DNA of 64,000 bases, from NCBI RefSeq assembly GCF_004118325.1, contig NZ_RDFA01000002.1:377001-441000 (forward strand), in the 5' to 3' direction. This DNA is from Halorientalis pallida. GTDB lineage: Archaea > Halobacteriota > Halobacteria > Halobacteriales > Haloarculaceae. Positions within the stretch are counted from its first letter, which is position 1, and every line of letters starts with the position of its first letter. Below are positions 51,174 through 59,113 of this stretch, piece after piece. The notes beneath the pieces were generated by a model. It saw only the letters and a list, made by a program, of their open reading frames with translations, was not told where the DNA came from and made no database searches. The position numbers and the translations under genes are program-made.

Positions 51174-51419
51174 GTGAACCACGATCGGATCCACGCCCGC
51201 GAGCCGACCCACGACCACGACCGGTGGGCGACCGGTCGGATCACCGCCCTCGACGAGCGGGACGGCCACTGCGTCGTCACCGTCGACGACGGCGGCACCA
51301 CCGTGGACCTGCTCGTCACCCTCGCCGTCCGGGACCTGTGCGTCTCCCGACTCGACGTCCCCGCCGACGCCTCACCCGTCGGCGAACGGGTCTGGTACCG
51401 CAAGAAGAGCGACCTGTGA
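51174..51419 (+). CDS. Small beta-rich protein, unknown function
   Basis: An 81-residue protein starting at GTG. It reads WATGRITALDERDGHCVVTVDDGGTTVDLLVTLAVRDLCVSRL, suggesting a small beta barrel, possibly OB- or SH3-like. Host codon use is good. A Trp-Tyr motif ends it (ERVWYRKKSDL). Family not recognised. Confidence 0.6.
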   Translation: MNHDRIHAREPTHDHDRWATGRITALDERDGHCVVTVDDGGTTVDLLVTLAVRDLCVSRLDVPADASPVGERVWYRKKSDL

Positions 51420-51466
51420 GCGCCGGGAACACAGCCGTTATGCCCGCCGGTCCCCTCCGGCCGGTG

Positions 51467-52189
51467 ATGACCGGCTGGCCCGACATCGATATGACGGACG
51501 CCGAGGCAGTGGCCGACCGCCGCGACGAAGTGGTGGTAGCAGTCCGCGACCACGCAGGACAGATCGCCTACGCCCTCGCGCGCCTCCAGGGCGGCGACTA
51601 CGGCCAGCGAACCTTCGACACCGACGGCGGCGCGTGGACGGTCAAGTACGAGGCCGGCGATCTGGAATATCTCCGGTTCGACCCGAAATCGGGGAGCGAG
51701 GTCTACGTCGTCTCGACGAAACAACCGCCCGAACCCGAACCGCTGGCGACCGCGCTGGACGACTACGACGCCTTCGTCGCCGCGTTCGACGAACACGTCG
51801 CGAGCCTGGAGGGCGTCCTCGACGATTCGCCGACCGAGTTCCCCGACCCCGCACCCGTCGACGGCGTCGTCGGCGAACGCGACCGCATCGTCGGCGCGAT
51901 CCGCGACACCTGTGACGCCATCGCCCACGCCCTCCGCCGGTACGAGGGCGGCGACTACGGCACCTTCGCCACCCGCGTCGACGGCACCCGCTGGGAACTC
52001 AAGTGGGACGAGGACGGCACGTCCTACCTCCGCGTCGGCGGCGAGGGCGGGATCTACCTGCTCTCACAGTACGCCCCGCCGGCCGCACCCGACCTCCGGG
52101 AGTACGCACCCCAGTTCTCGGGCTTCGTCGACGCCTACAACGAGCACGTCGACGACCTGGAATCCGACCTCGCGACCGTCTCGCTGTAG
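51467..52189 (+). CDS. Protein with a tandem duplicated domain, unknown function
   Basis: A 240-residue soluble protein; starts at 51467 (MTGWPDIDMTDAEAVADRR) or at an upstream Met (51440). Two copies of the same ~95-residue unit are visible: copy 1 contains ALARLQGGDYGQRTFDTDGGAWTVKYE, DLEYLRFDP and AFDEHVASLEG; copy 2 contains ALRRYEGGDYGTFATRVDGTRWELKWD, TSYLRVGGEGG and AYNEHVDDLES. Shared landmarks are GGDYG, a Trp-rich strand and the final helix. The origin is internal duplication. No function known. Confidence 0.65.
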   Translation: MTGWPDIDMTDAEAVADRRDEVVVAVRDHAGQIAYALARLQGGDYGQRTFDTDGGAWTVKYEAGDLEYLRFDPKSGSEVYVVSTKQPPEPEPLATALDDYDAFVAAFDEHVASLEGVLDDSPTEFPDPAPVDGVVGERDRIVGAIRDTCDAIAHALRRYEGGDYGTFATRVDGTRWELKWDEDGTSYLRVGGEGGIYLLSQYAPPAAPDLREYAPQFSGFVDAYNEHVDDLESDLATVSL

Positions 52190-52220
52190 CCGACCGGGCG
52201 ACGAACCACAGCCGGGCCGA

Positions 52221-52240
52221 CGACACCCCTTCGTTTCGCC
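52221..52240 (-). other. Second ORB-like motif
   Basis: On the minus strand this reads GGCGAAACGAAGGGGTGTCG, close to the motif at 4537-4558 (GCGAAACGAAGGGGTGT against TCGAAACGAAGGGGTGT). It lies in the 114-base gap between the duplicated-domain gene and the next gene. It may bind Orc1/Cdc6, but no initiator gene is in the window. Confidence 0.4.
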
Positions 52241-52303
52241 TTTCGTTGTCGGAAACTGGGAACAAACGACTCGTTGATAGCTGTCCAGTCCCTGAATCTC
52301 GAT

Positions 52304-53119
52304 ATGACCCCCGCACAGACCGATCCGGCGGCGACGCTCTCGGTCGCACGGTATCTCGGTTATCTGACCGTCGTGGCCGCCGCCGGCTGTCTGCTCTGGT
52401 ATCTCAGGCAGTACGCGCGGCAGATCCTGGCCGGCCCCTACCGCGAGCGGTGGCGCTACCTCGCCGTCGGCATCGGCGCGGCCGCCGTCTACGGCCTCGC
52501 GGGCATCGCCGAAACCGCCGGCGTCACCTCCGCCGGCACCTTCCGCCGGGGCGCGACCCTGTTCGTGTTCCTCTTCGCCGCCATCGGCGTCCGGGCCATC
52601 CACCGCTCGGTCGGCGGCCCGTCACTGCTCAGCGACCAGACCCTCCAGTGGGTCGGGCCGACCGTCGTCGCCGGGTTCGTCGCCGCCTGGTGGCTGACCT
52701 ACCTGTTCGCGAGCCCCACCGCCGTCGCCGGCCTCGAAGTCGTCGGCCTGCTGCTCGCCACCGCCTACACCCTCTACCACGCCGTCGGCACCGTCCGCAC
52801 CGAGGAGGGGACCAGCATCGCCGCGTTCACCCGCCAGTTCACGCCCGCCCTGCTCGCGCTCGCCGTCGTCGCCGTCGCCGACCACGCCGTCGCGCTCTCG
52901 CTCCCCGGCCGACCGCTCGGGGACGGCCTCGCCCTCGTCGGCACCGTGCTGGCGGGTGCCTTCCTGTTCACCACCGCCGTCGCCATCCGTCAGCAGGGCG
53001 GCGAAATCCAGCGCCTGTACGACCCGACCACCTGGCGACGGGCCGGCGAGGACGGCCCAGCGCGCCAGGACCGACCGGCCGAAGACCCGCCGGCCAACGA
53101 ACGGCCGGCCGACGACTGA
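52304..53119 (+). CDS. Haloarchaeal multi-pass membrane protein
   Basis: A 271-residue protein started at MTPAQTDPAATLSVARYLG; a Met ten codons upstream is possible. Seven or so hydrophobic segments (YLTVVAAAGCLLWYL, YLAVGIGAAAVYGLAGIA, LFVFLFAAIGVRAIH, VVAGFVAAWWLTYLF, FTPALLALAVVAVADHAVAL). The C-terminal 35 residues are Arg/Asp/Pro-rich and soluble. The arrangement resembles a seven-helix sensor or transporter-like protein (7TM, rhodopsin-like in size), but no retinal Lys motif is seen, so this is weak. Confidence 0.6.
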   Translation: MTPAQTDPAATLSVARYLGYLTVVAAAGCLLWYLRQYARQILAGPYRERWRYLAVGIGAAAVYGLAGIAETAGVTSAGTFRRGATLFVFLFAAIGVRAIHRSVGGPSLLSDQTLQWVGPTVVAGFVAAWWLTYLFASPTAVAGLEVVGLLLATAYTLYHAVGTVRTEEGTSIAAFTRQFTPALLALAVVAVADHAVALSLPGRPLGDGLALVGTVLAGAFLFTTAVAIRQQGGEIQRLYDPTTWRRAGEDGPARQDRPAEDPPANERPADD

Positions 53120-53377
53120 TCAGCACAGCGGCGTCTCACACCGCCGGCAGAAGGAGAACGTCGGTTCGTTTTCGGTCCCACAGCGCAGACACTGTACCTC
53201 GTCGTCGGTTTCACCCAGCGCCAGATCGAGGTGTGACCCCTCCCGTGACTCCGCGCGAGCGACTCCGTAGGCACTGGTCTCCGACAGCAACGAGTCCCCG
53301 TGTTTCCACCCCCGGTAGAGGTAGTACGGGACGATACCGAGCGACATCGCCATCACGGCGCCGACGAACGCGCTCAT
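53120..53377 (-). CDS. Membrane-anchored zinc-ribbon protein
   Basis: An 85-residue protein. The N-terminus is a membrane helix (AFVGAVMAMSLGIVPYYLYRGWKHG) and the C-terminus a zinc ribbon (CLRCGTENEPTFSFCRRCETPLC, four main Cys). This is a common haloarchaeal small-protein layout of the DUF7577-like type. Function unknown. It converges with no gap on the previous gene. Confidence 0.65.
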   Translation of the reverse strand: MSAFVGAVMAMSLGIVPYYLYRGWKHGDSLLSETSAYGVARAESREGSHLDLALGETDDEVQCLRCGTENEPTFSFCRRCETPLC

Positions 53378-53502
53378 GTCCGTACGGAGTGGATTCCCGC
53401 TTCAAAGCCCGTCGATTCGCGGGAATATTGCGACGGGATGAGAGCCCACAACCGCCTCGGACGACGGTGCTGTCGCTCTCTCAGGAGTTGGTCGCGAAGA
53501 AG

Positions 53503-53575
53503 TAGTCCATCCTGGATTCGAACCAGGGTCGAAGCCCCCAGAAGGCTTCAGGATTGGCCACTACCCTAATGGACT
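53503..53575 (-). tRNA. tRNA-Gln (anticodon CUG)
   Basis: On the minus strand the 73 bases begin AGTCCAT and end ATGGACTA, pairing as the acceptor stem with discriminator A. The D arm has GGGTAGTGG, the anticodon stem AAGCC/GGCTT carries a TTCTGGG loop with CTG as the anticodon, and the T arm has the GGTTCGAATCC signature. Neither intron nor encoded CCA is present. It reads CAG glutamine codons. A tandem-HNH gene lies upstream on the same strand. Confidence 0.92.
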
Positions 53576-53722
53576 TTTTCTGACATGTCTTCTGCCCGGC
53601 ACGGGTGGGCTTCCTCGACAATCCACTTTTGTCCGTTAGCGCTTATGAGTGTTGCGGAGTAGATCTAAACACAGGAGTGTCACCAAATCGCGTGGCGACG
53701 GCCCGGTTCACGCCCGGCCGTT
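53576..53722. other. Gap between tRNA-Gln and the tandem-HNH gene
   Basis: A 147-base AT-moderate gap. The minus-strand sequence has ACTCATAAGCGCTAAC and GGACAAAAGTGG, which may contain the tRNA promoter's TATA box. No obvious repeat of the tRNA 3' end is seen on this side. Confidence 0.3.
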
Positions 53723-54706
53723 TCAGCGTGAGTCTCTACGAACGATCCCGTCTTCGACGTAGGTCTCGTCGACGTACTCCGGAGCGGCATAGTGTACCCT
53801 TCGGTGACAGTTTCTGCAGAGAACCACACACTTCTCGATCGCTGCGAGCAGTTCCTCGTCGGTACAGCCGTCCGTGCTCAGTTGACTTACCGCTCGATCC
53901 TTCGCGGCCGAATCCGGATGATGGAATTCGAGACAGCAAGGATCAGATTCACCACACTCGGTGCAGGTACGACTACGCTTGTATCTCCGCGCCCAATCAC
54001 GGTGTCTTTCACGCGAGGGGCGTCCCGTCCTGTCCGGTGGCGCTGTCTCCGCTACCCCGAACGGTTCCTCGACGGTCGCTGGTCGGCCGACATCGGATTC
54101 AGACCCAGAATGTGCCTTCCGGTGACAGTTTCCACAGACGATATCACACGTCTCTATCTCGGCTTTCAGCGAATCGAGTGCGTACCCGACGGTGACCATC
54201 TGCGAGACTGACGCTCGCTTCTGTACACCCTCGCGGTGGTGGAAATCGAGACAGACAGCGTCGGTCTCGCTGCACCGGTCGCAACCAGCCTCTCGTTTCA
54301 GTTCGAACAGCCAGGCTCGGTGGCGTTTCTTTCGCTCCAGCGACCGCTCGGTATTCCACTCCCGGTTCCTGTAGTGCCAGCGCTGGTCCTGGCTCAACTC
54401 CTCCCACTCCATCCCCTCGGGCAGTGCCACGCCGTCGGGTTTCGACTCGACTCGTGACCCTCGCGAATAGTTCGTCTCCAGTCCGGCCGACCGCTTGGCG
54501 TCGTTCCACCCGCCGCACTGCCGAAGGATCGTCGACGCCGACGGCGTGAGCCCGAGCGCTTCGTACTGTGCTTTCGTTGGCGATTCGTCGAGCAACTGTG
54601 CGGCCGCCCTGAGCGCGTGAATGCAGTCATCTTCGGTGCCCACCCGATCCCCGCTGGCTCCGTCATCGTATTGCAGCGCCCGCCCGCCACCGAACCCAAT
54701 CCACAT
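53723..54706 (-). CDS. Tandem-HNH endonuclease-like protein with homing-endonuclease-associated repeat
   Basis: A 327-residue protein; a GTG at 54643 (VGTEDDCIHALRAAA) is an alternative start. Residues ~27-76 look like a homing-endonuclease-associated repeat (LDESPTKAQYEALGL ... CGGWNDAKRSAGL). HNH 1: CDRC at 142-145, FHH at 155-157, CGNCHRKAH at 191-199. HNH 2: CTEC at 248-251, FHH at 261-263, CRNCHRRVH at 297-305. Both keep the HH and N-H features and four Cys. It lies beside tRNA-Gln. GC is lower than its neighbours, which suggests acquisition by transfer. Confidence 0.75.
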   Translation of the reverse strand: MWIGFGGGRALQYDDGASGDRVGTEDDCIHALRAAAQLLDESPTKAQYEALGLTPSASTILRQCGGWNDAKRSAGLETNYSRGSRVESKPDGVALPEGMEWEELSQDQRWHYRNREWNTERSLERKKRHRAWLFELKREAGCDRCSETDAVCLDFHHREGVQKRASVSQMVTVGYALDSLKAEIETCDIVCGNCHRKAHSGSESDVGRPATVEEPFGVAETAPPDRTGRPSRERHRDWARRYKRSRTCTECGESDPCCLEFHHPDSAAKDRAVSQLSTDGCTDEELLAAIEKCVVLCRNCHRRVHYAAPEYVDETYVEDGIVRRDSR

Positions 54707-54732
54707 GTCGCCGGCCCACCGAGTACACAGCC

Positions 54733-55371
54733 ATGGACCTCGATACGTACCTCGTGACGGCCGAGGCGATCTCGGCGGGTCGCTCGACGGTCGAAATCGT
54801 CGAAGCGGCCATCGACGGTGGGGTCGACGTGGTGCAGTTGCGCGAGAAGGAGATGGGTGCCCGAGACCGCTACGACCTCGGGCTGGAACTGCGGGAACTG
54901 ACGCGGGAAGCGGACGTGGCGCTGATCGTCAACGACCGGGTCGACCTCGCGGCGGCGGTCGACGCCGACGGCGTGCATCTCGGCGACGCGGACCTGCCGA
55001 TCTCGGTGGCCCGCGACCAGTTGGGTGCGGACGCGATCGTCGGCCGGTCGGTCTCGACGCCCGAGGCCGCCCGCGAGGCCGAGCGAGCGGGCGCGGACTA
55101 CCTCGGCGTCGGTGCGGTCTACCCGACGGACTCGAAGGACACCGACCCCGAGGGGACGGAGATCGGCCTGGACCGGATCCGGGCGGTGGCCGAGGCGGTC
55201 GAACTGCCGTTCGTCGGGATCGGTGGCGTGAACCCGGACAACGCCGCGGCGGTGATCGAGGCCGGGGCCGACGGCGTGGCGGTCATCTCCGCGATCACGG
55301 CCGCCGACGACCCCGCGGCGGCGACCCGTGCACTCGGCGCGGCGGTGGAGCGCGGTCGCGAGTCGCCGTGA
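54733..55371 (+). CDS. thiE: Thiamine-phosphate synthase
   Basis: A 212-residue TIM barrel that couples the pyrimidine and thiazole moieties to thiamine monophosphate. Signatures: VDVVQLREKEMGARD near residue 35, LIVNDRVDLAAAVDADGVHLGDADLP near 75, and YLGVGAVYPTDSKD near 125 with GIGGVNPDNAAAVIEAGADGVAVISAI near 165. The ATG is 26 bases from the start of the divergent HNH gene, so the promoters must overlap. No other thi genes in view. Confidence 0.92.
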   Translation: MDLDTYLVTAEAISAGRSTVEIVEAAIDGGVDVVQLREKEMGARDRYDLGLELRELTREADVALIVNDRVDLAAAVDADGVHLGDADLPISVARDQLGADAIVGRSVSTPEAAREAERAGADYLGVGAVYPTDSKDTDPEGTEIGLDRIRAVAEAVELPFVGIGGVNPDNAAAVIEAGADGVAVISAITAADDPAAATRALGAAVERGRESP

Positions 55372-55407
55372 GTGGGCGCGTCGCGGCGTGGACCTGCGAG
55401 GATGCGA

Positions 55408-55707
55408 TCAGTCCTCGTCTGGCGCGTCGGCCCCGTCGGTGGCTTCGATCTCGAAGTCGTCGAGCGTGTGGCCGTGACGGACGAGCCGCTCGGCGACGAA
55501 CAGCTTCTTCATGCGGTCGAGTCGGTCCCAGTCGAGGTCCGCGGGCGGGTCGGCCTCGAACTGCTCGAACTGCTTCAGAACGGCCGCGTTGACGAACCGT
55601 GCGAACTCGCCGCAGGTCTCGCAGGTCCGTGAGAGGTGGGACACGTCGAAGGTACGGGTCACCTCGCGGTCGAGGCAGTGGACACAGCGGTATGCCTGCT
55701 CGGTCAC
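55408..55707 (-). CDS. Zinc-finger protein of unknown function
   Basis: A 99-residue haloarchaeal protein with two CxxC pairs at the N-terminus (YRCVHCLDREVT and CETCGEF), likely one zinc site, then an acidic helical C-terminal part (FVNAAVLKQFEQFEADPPADL, RMKKLFVAERLVRHGH). No catalytic features. It lies 82 bases from the sensor kinase gene and converges on thiE. Confidence 0.6.
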   Translation of the reverse strand: MTEQAYRCVHCLDREVTRTFDVSHLSRTCETCGEFARFVNAAVLKQFEQFEADPPADLDWDRLDRMKKLFVAERLVRHGHTLDDFEIEATDGADAPDED

Positions 55708-55789
55708 GACTGGACTAGTGGCCCCACCCGCTAGTACCTGTGGGTCGGCGGTGTCGGGCCGGCGAAGACGGTGGCGCGCGGACGGCGGC

Positions 55790-57742
55790 TCAACGGAACA
55801 GGACCGTCGGGCGGCGGGCGACGGCGTCGACGGACTGGTCGTCGTCGATGGCGGGGAGCCGCACGGTCGCGACGTTGCCGTCTCCGTTCTCGCGGGGTCG
55901 GATCTGGAAGGAGCCGCCGTAGCGAGTCACGATCCAGTTGACGAGCCAGAGCCCGAGTCCGGACCCGTGTTCGAGGGCCGTCTCCTTCCCCTCGGCGATC
56001 ATGACGGTCTCCTGCTCGCTGATTTCCGGCCCGTCGTCGGTGACGGTGCACTCGATCCACTCGCCGTCGTCGACGGCGTCAACCGCGACCCGGGGCTCGG
56101 GTTCGGGGTCGTGTTTCAGCGCGTTCTCGACGAGTTCGGATATGGCCCGTTCGAGTTCCGCCCCGGCACAGATCCCGCGATCGGTCCGGACGGACACCTC
56201 GACCGTCGCGTCCGGGTACCCGGAGCGGGCGGCCGCCGCCACGTCGTCGAGGACCGTCGCCGGATCGAGCCGTCGCGGGGCCCGGTCCTGGCGGGCGTAC
56301 CGTTCGAGGCGGCGCGCCTGCTCGCTCAGCGCCGTGAGTCGGTCGGCGGTCGCCCGGATGCGCCCGCCCATGGCCTCGGTGTCGGGGACGGTCCCCTCCT
56401 GGAGTTGGTCCCCGAACAGGAGGAGCGCGTTCATGTCGTTGCGCAGGTTGTGCCGGAGGACGCGGTTGAGCAACTCGACGAGGCGTTCGGTGCGTTTGCG
56501 TTCCGTCACGTCGTCCTGAAAGCCCAGGTAGTGGGTGACCTCGCCGGCGCCGTTCTCGATGGGGTTGATCCGGATCCGGTTCCAGAACGGGGTACCGTCG
56601 GCCCGGTAGTTGAGTATCTCGACGGTCACCGGTTCGTGGGCGTCGATCCGCTCGGCCAGCGTCGCGACGGTCTCGGGATCGGTCGCCTCGCCCTGGAGGA
56701 ACCGACAGTTCCGCCCCATCAGCTCGGCCTCGTCGTAGCCGGTCAGCCGCTGGAACCCGTCGTTGACGTAGACCAGCGGGTTGTCGCCCTCGCGGGCGTC
56801 GGCGATGGAGATGCCGATGTCGGCCTCGTCCATGGCGCGGTTCTTGATCCGGAGCTCCCGCTCGCGCTCCCGGCGTGCGGTCACGTCACGGCCGACGCCC
56901 TGCACGCCGACGACCGCGCCGTCCTCGGTGATCGGCGTGCCGTTGATCTCCAGAACGACGACCTCGTCGTCGGCGTCCAGAAACTCCAGTTCGAGCGCTT
57001 CGACCGTCTCGCCGCCGAGCGCCTGCGAGTAGGCCTCCATGGCCGGCTCGACCGCCGACGGGGCGAGAAACTCGGGGAACGGGGTGTCGACCAGCGTCGC
57101 CGGCTCGTACCCCAGCACGCGTTCGGCGGCGGCCGAGACGTAGCTGAAGGCCCCGTCGCGGTCGATCCGAAAGAGCACGTCGAAACTCGTCTCCGCGATC
57201 CCCTCGAAGCGGCGTTTCTCCCGTTCGAGGCGGGCACTGCGCTCCTCGAGTTCCCGCTCGTACTGCCGGCGTTCGATGGCCTGGCCGATCAGCTTCGCGA
57301 CCAGTTCGATGAACAGTTCCTCGGCCTCGGAGAAGGGCTCGTCGCGGTCGTTCCGATCGGCGAAACAGATCGTGCCGTAGACGGCGTCGTCGACGACGAC
57401 TTTCACGCCCAGATATGTTCCGAGCCCGAAGCTCTGGACGGCGGTGTCCGTGATCGCCGGCGAGGCGGACGCGTCGCCCACGGCCAGCGGCCCATCAGTT
57501 TCGAGCGTCCGCCGGCAGTAGGCCTGGTCGAGCGGACACGTCTCGCCCGGCTGGAGCAACTCGTGGTCACCCGTCGCCTGCACGATCTCCTGTGTTCCGT
57601 CTTCGATGCGCGTGAGAAAGCCGAACGAGAGGTCCAGATACTCGGTCCCGAAGTCGAGCGCACTGGCGATTTTCTCGTCGGTCTCACGGCCCGTATCGGC
57701 GAAGACGTCGTGTATCGCTCCGCGATACGAACTCGGCTCCAT
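55790..57742 (-). CDS. GAF-PAS-LOV sensor histidine kinase (candidate blue-light sensor)
   Basis: A 650-residue protein. GAF at residues ~10-165 (LDLSFGFLTRIEDGTQEIVQATG ... GTYLGVKVVVDDAVYGTICFADR), PAS at ~190-310 (FEGIAETSFDVLFRIDRDG), and then a LOV-type PAS at ~315-430. It has the signature GRNCRFLQG with Cys346, plus QDDVTERKRTERL. The H-box is LLNRVLRHNLRND with His431, and HATPase has SELVENALKHD, DDGPEISE and GSGLGLWLVNW. The NCRFLQ Cys is the flavin-adduct residue in LOV proteins. The GAF resembles that of the islet kinase at 27.4 kb. Confidence 0.85.
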   Translation of the reverse strand: MEPSSYRGAIHDVFADTGRETDEKIASALDFGTEYLDLSFGFLTRIEDGTQEIVQATGDHELLQPGETCPLDQAYCRRTLETDGPLAVGDASASPAITDTAVQSFGLGTYLGVKVVVDDAVYGTICFADRNDRDEPFSEAEELFIELVAKLIGQAIERRQYERELEERSARLEREKRRFEGIAETSFDVLFRIDRDGAFSYVSAAAERVLGYEPATLVDTPFPEFLAPSAVEPAMEAYSQALGGETVEALELEFLDADDEVVVLEINGTPITEDGAVVGVQGVGRDVTARRERERELRIKNRAMDEADIGISIADAREGDNPLVYVNDGFQRLTGYDEAELMGRNCRFLQGEATDPETVATLAERIDAHEPVTVEILNYRADGTPFWNRIRINPIENGAGEVTHYLGFQDDVTERKRTERLVELLNRVLRHNLRNDMNALLLFGDQLQEGTVPDTEAMGGRIRATADRLTALSEQARRLERYARQDRAPRRLDPATVLDDVAAAARSGYPDATVEVSVRTDRGICAGAELERAISELVENALKHDPEPEPRVAVDAVDDGEWIECTVTDDGPEISEQETVMIAEGKETALEHGSGLGLWLVNWIVTRYGGSFQIRPRENGDGNVATVRLPAIDDDQSVDAVARRPTVLFR

Positions 57743-57882
57743 TCAACGTGTATAGGGACCGACGTGACTTACGTACTGCGGTCGGAACGACGGCCAAAAT
57801 GGCAGGACGGGTCCGCCTCGACCGACAGTTCGCGGCCCCTGTCGCAGGTAGAGTTATCAGTTCGCCGTGTGACATCCCCACC

Positions 57883-58677
57883 GTGACATCGTACAGCACG
57901 ATCGAGTACGAACGCGAGGAGGCGACGGCGCACGTCCGACTCGACCGCCCCGACGCGATGAACGCGCTGAACGAGCGGCTGCTCGACGAGTTCGAGGACG
58001 CCCTCGACCGGGCCGAAGCAGACGGGGACGTGCGGGTCGTCGTCGTCGCCGGCTACGGAAAAGCGTTCTCGGCGGGGTACGACATCGGTGCGGACGAGCC
58101 CGAACGGTCGGTCGACGACCGTATCCGGGACCAGCGGACTCACCTGGAGGCGATCTTCTCCTCGCGACTGCCCGTGATCGCGGCCGTCGACGGCCCCGCG
58201 CTGGCCGGCGGGTGCAACCTGGCGCTGGCCTGTGACCTGACGTTCGCGACCGAACGCTCGGAGTTCGGCTATCCGGACATGCACTTCGGCGAACCGCCGC
58301 CGAAGTTCGTCCTCCCGTTCGTCACTGACTCGCTGAAACACGCCCGCGAGTTGCTCTACACCGGCAAGACCGTGGCCGCCGACGAGGCCCGGCGGATGGG
58401 ACTGGTCAACCGCGTCGTCCCAGACGGCGACCTGGGATCGGCCGTCGACGAGGAGATCGAACACATCCGCAAGACGCCGGGCGCCGCGCTCGCGCTGGTC
58501 AAGGACATGGTCAACGACGTCCAGGAGACACAGGGCTATCGGCGATACGGCCGCCTGGAGGAGTCGCTGGGGACGCTCACGATGGAGAGCGAGACGGCGA
58601 CCCGGTTCCGCGAGATTCGGGACGAGGAGGGACTCCAGGCCGCACTGGAGTGGGTGCACGGGACCGACAAGCCGTGA
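57883..58677 (+). CDS. Enoyl-CoA hydratase/isomerase
   Basis: A 264-residue crotonase-fold protein starting at GTG (VTSYSTIEYEREEAT). It has FSAGYDIGADEPE (oxyanion-hole segment 1), PVIAAVDGPALAGGCNLALACDLTFATE (oxyanion hole 2), FGYPDMHFGEPPPKFVLPF and a C-terminal helix set. It hydrates trans-2-enoyl-CoA or isomerises it in beta-oxidation, working with the acyl-CoA dehydrogenases of this window. The usual second catalytic Glu position reads FGYPDMHFGEPP, which needs alignment. A weak TATA (AGTTATCAG) lies about 27 bases upstream. Confidence 0.88.
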   Translation: MTSYSTIEYEREEATAHVRLDRPDAMNALNERLLDEFEDALDRAEADGDVRVVVVAGYGKAFSAGYDIGADEPERSVDDRIRDQRTHLEAIFSSRLPVIAAVDGPALAGGCNLALACDLTFATERSEFGYPDMHFGEPPPKFVLPFVTDSLKHARELLYTGKTVAADEARRMGLVNRVVPDGDLGSAVDEEIEHIRKTPGAALALVKDMVNDVQETQGYRRYGRLEESLGTLTMESETATRFREIRDEEGLQAALEWVHGTDKP

Positions 58678-58775
58678 TCGACGGCGTCGACGCGGAACCG
58701 ACACCGGGACGGCACGGTCCAGCCAGTCGAACCGACCGCCAATCTAATTATGACGACGATTGTCAGCATACAACC

Positions 58776-58958
58776 ATGCACGATTTCACTGGCTTCCAGC
58801 GGGACTGTCTCGTCGCCGCTTCGGGGCTGGACGGCCCGAAGGGGCTGGAAGTCGAACGCGAACTCGACGGCGACTACCAGGGGGATATCGACCACGGCCG
58901 CCGGAACTTCCAGGCTCGCGACGAGTGGGACAGCGACCACGTCGAAAGCAACGAGTAG
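58776..58958 (+). CDS. Miniature PadR-like peptide (60 residues, internally deleted)
   Basis: Starts MHDFTGFQRDCLVAASGLDG, like the N-terminal helices of haloarchaeal PadR winged-helix regulators, and continues GPKGLEVERELDGDYQGDIDHGR. A full PadR then has a long wing and recognition helix, but here it jumps straight to RNFQARDEWDSDHV, similar to the C-terminal end of such proteins. About 40 residues are therefore missing. TATA-like TAATTATG is 29 bases before the ATG. Either a functional mini-regulator or a fresh deletion pseudogene. Confidence 0.6.
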   Translation: MHDFTGFQRDCLVAASGLDGPKGLEVERELDGDYQGDIDHGRRNFQARDEWDSDHVESNE

Positions 58959-58963
58959 TTCAC

Positions 58964-59113
58964 ATGGAATACGTCCAGTCATCGAGCGGGAAGTGGCACA
59001 AGACCGACTGTCAGTACTCGCCGGACGACGACGACCGGGAGGACGAGACCGAGCACCTGCCGATCGACGCCGACCGGTGTCAACACTGCATCGAATCCTT
59101 CGAGTTCTCGTGA
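58964..59113 (+). CDS. Small Cys-containing protein (49 residues), possibly truncated
   Basis: Starts five bases after the PadR-like stop: MEYVQSSSGKWHKTDCQYSPDD, then an acidic stretch and RCQHCIESFEFS. One Cys and a CxxC pair could hold zinc. The TGA stop lies exactly where the IS1341-type element appears to begin (TGACGTCCTCC at 59111), so its C-terminus may have been cut off by insertion. No family recognised. Confidence 0.5.
   Translation: MEYVQSSSGKWHKTDCQYSPDDDDREDETEHLPIDADRCQHCIESFEFS

Noticed and set aside
53503-53575. Intron in tRNA-Gln
   Set aside because: The 73-base sequence folds as a continuous cloverleaf with a seven-base anticodon loop.
55511-57886. Plus-strand 791-codon frame opposite the LOV kinase
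   Set aside because: Antisense shadow; the minus-strand frame has all the kinase and LOV motifs.
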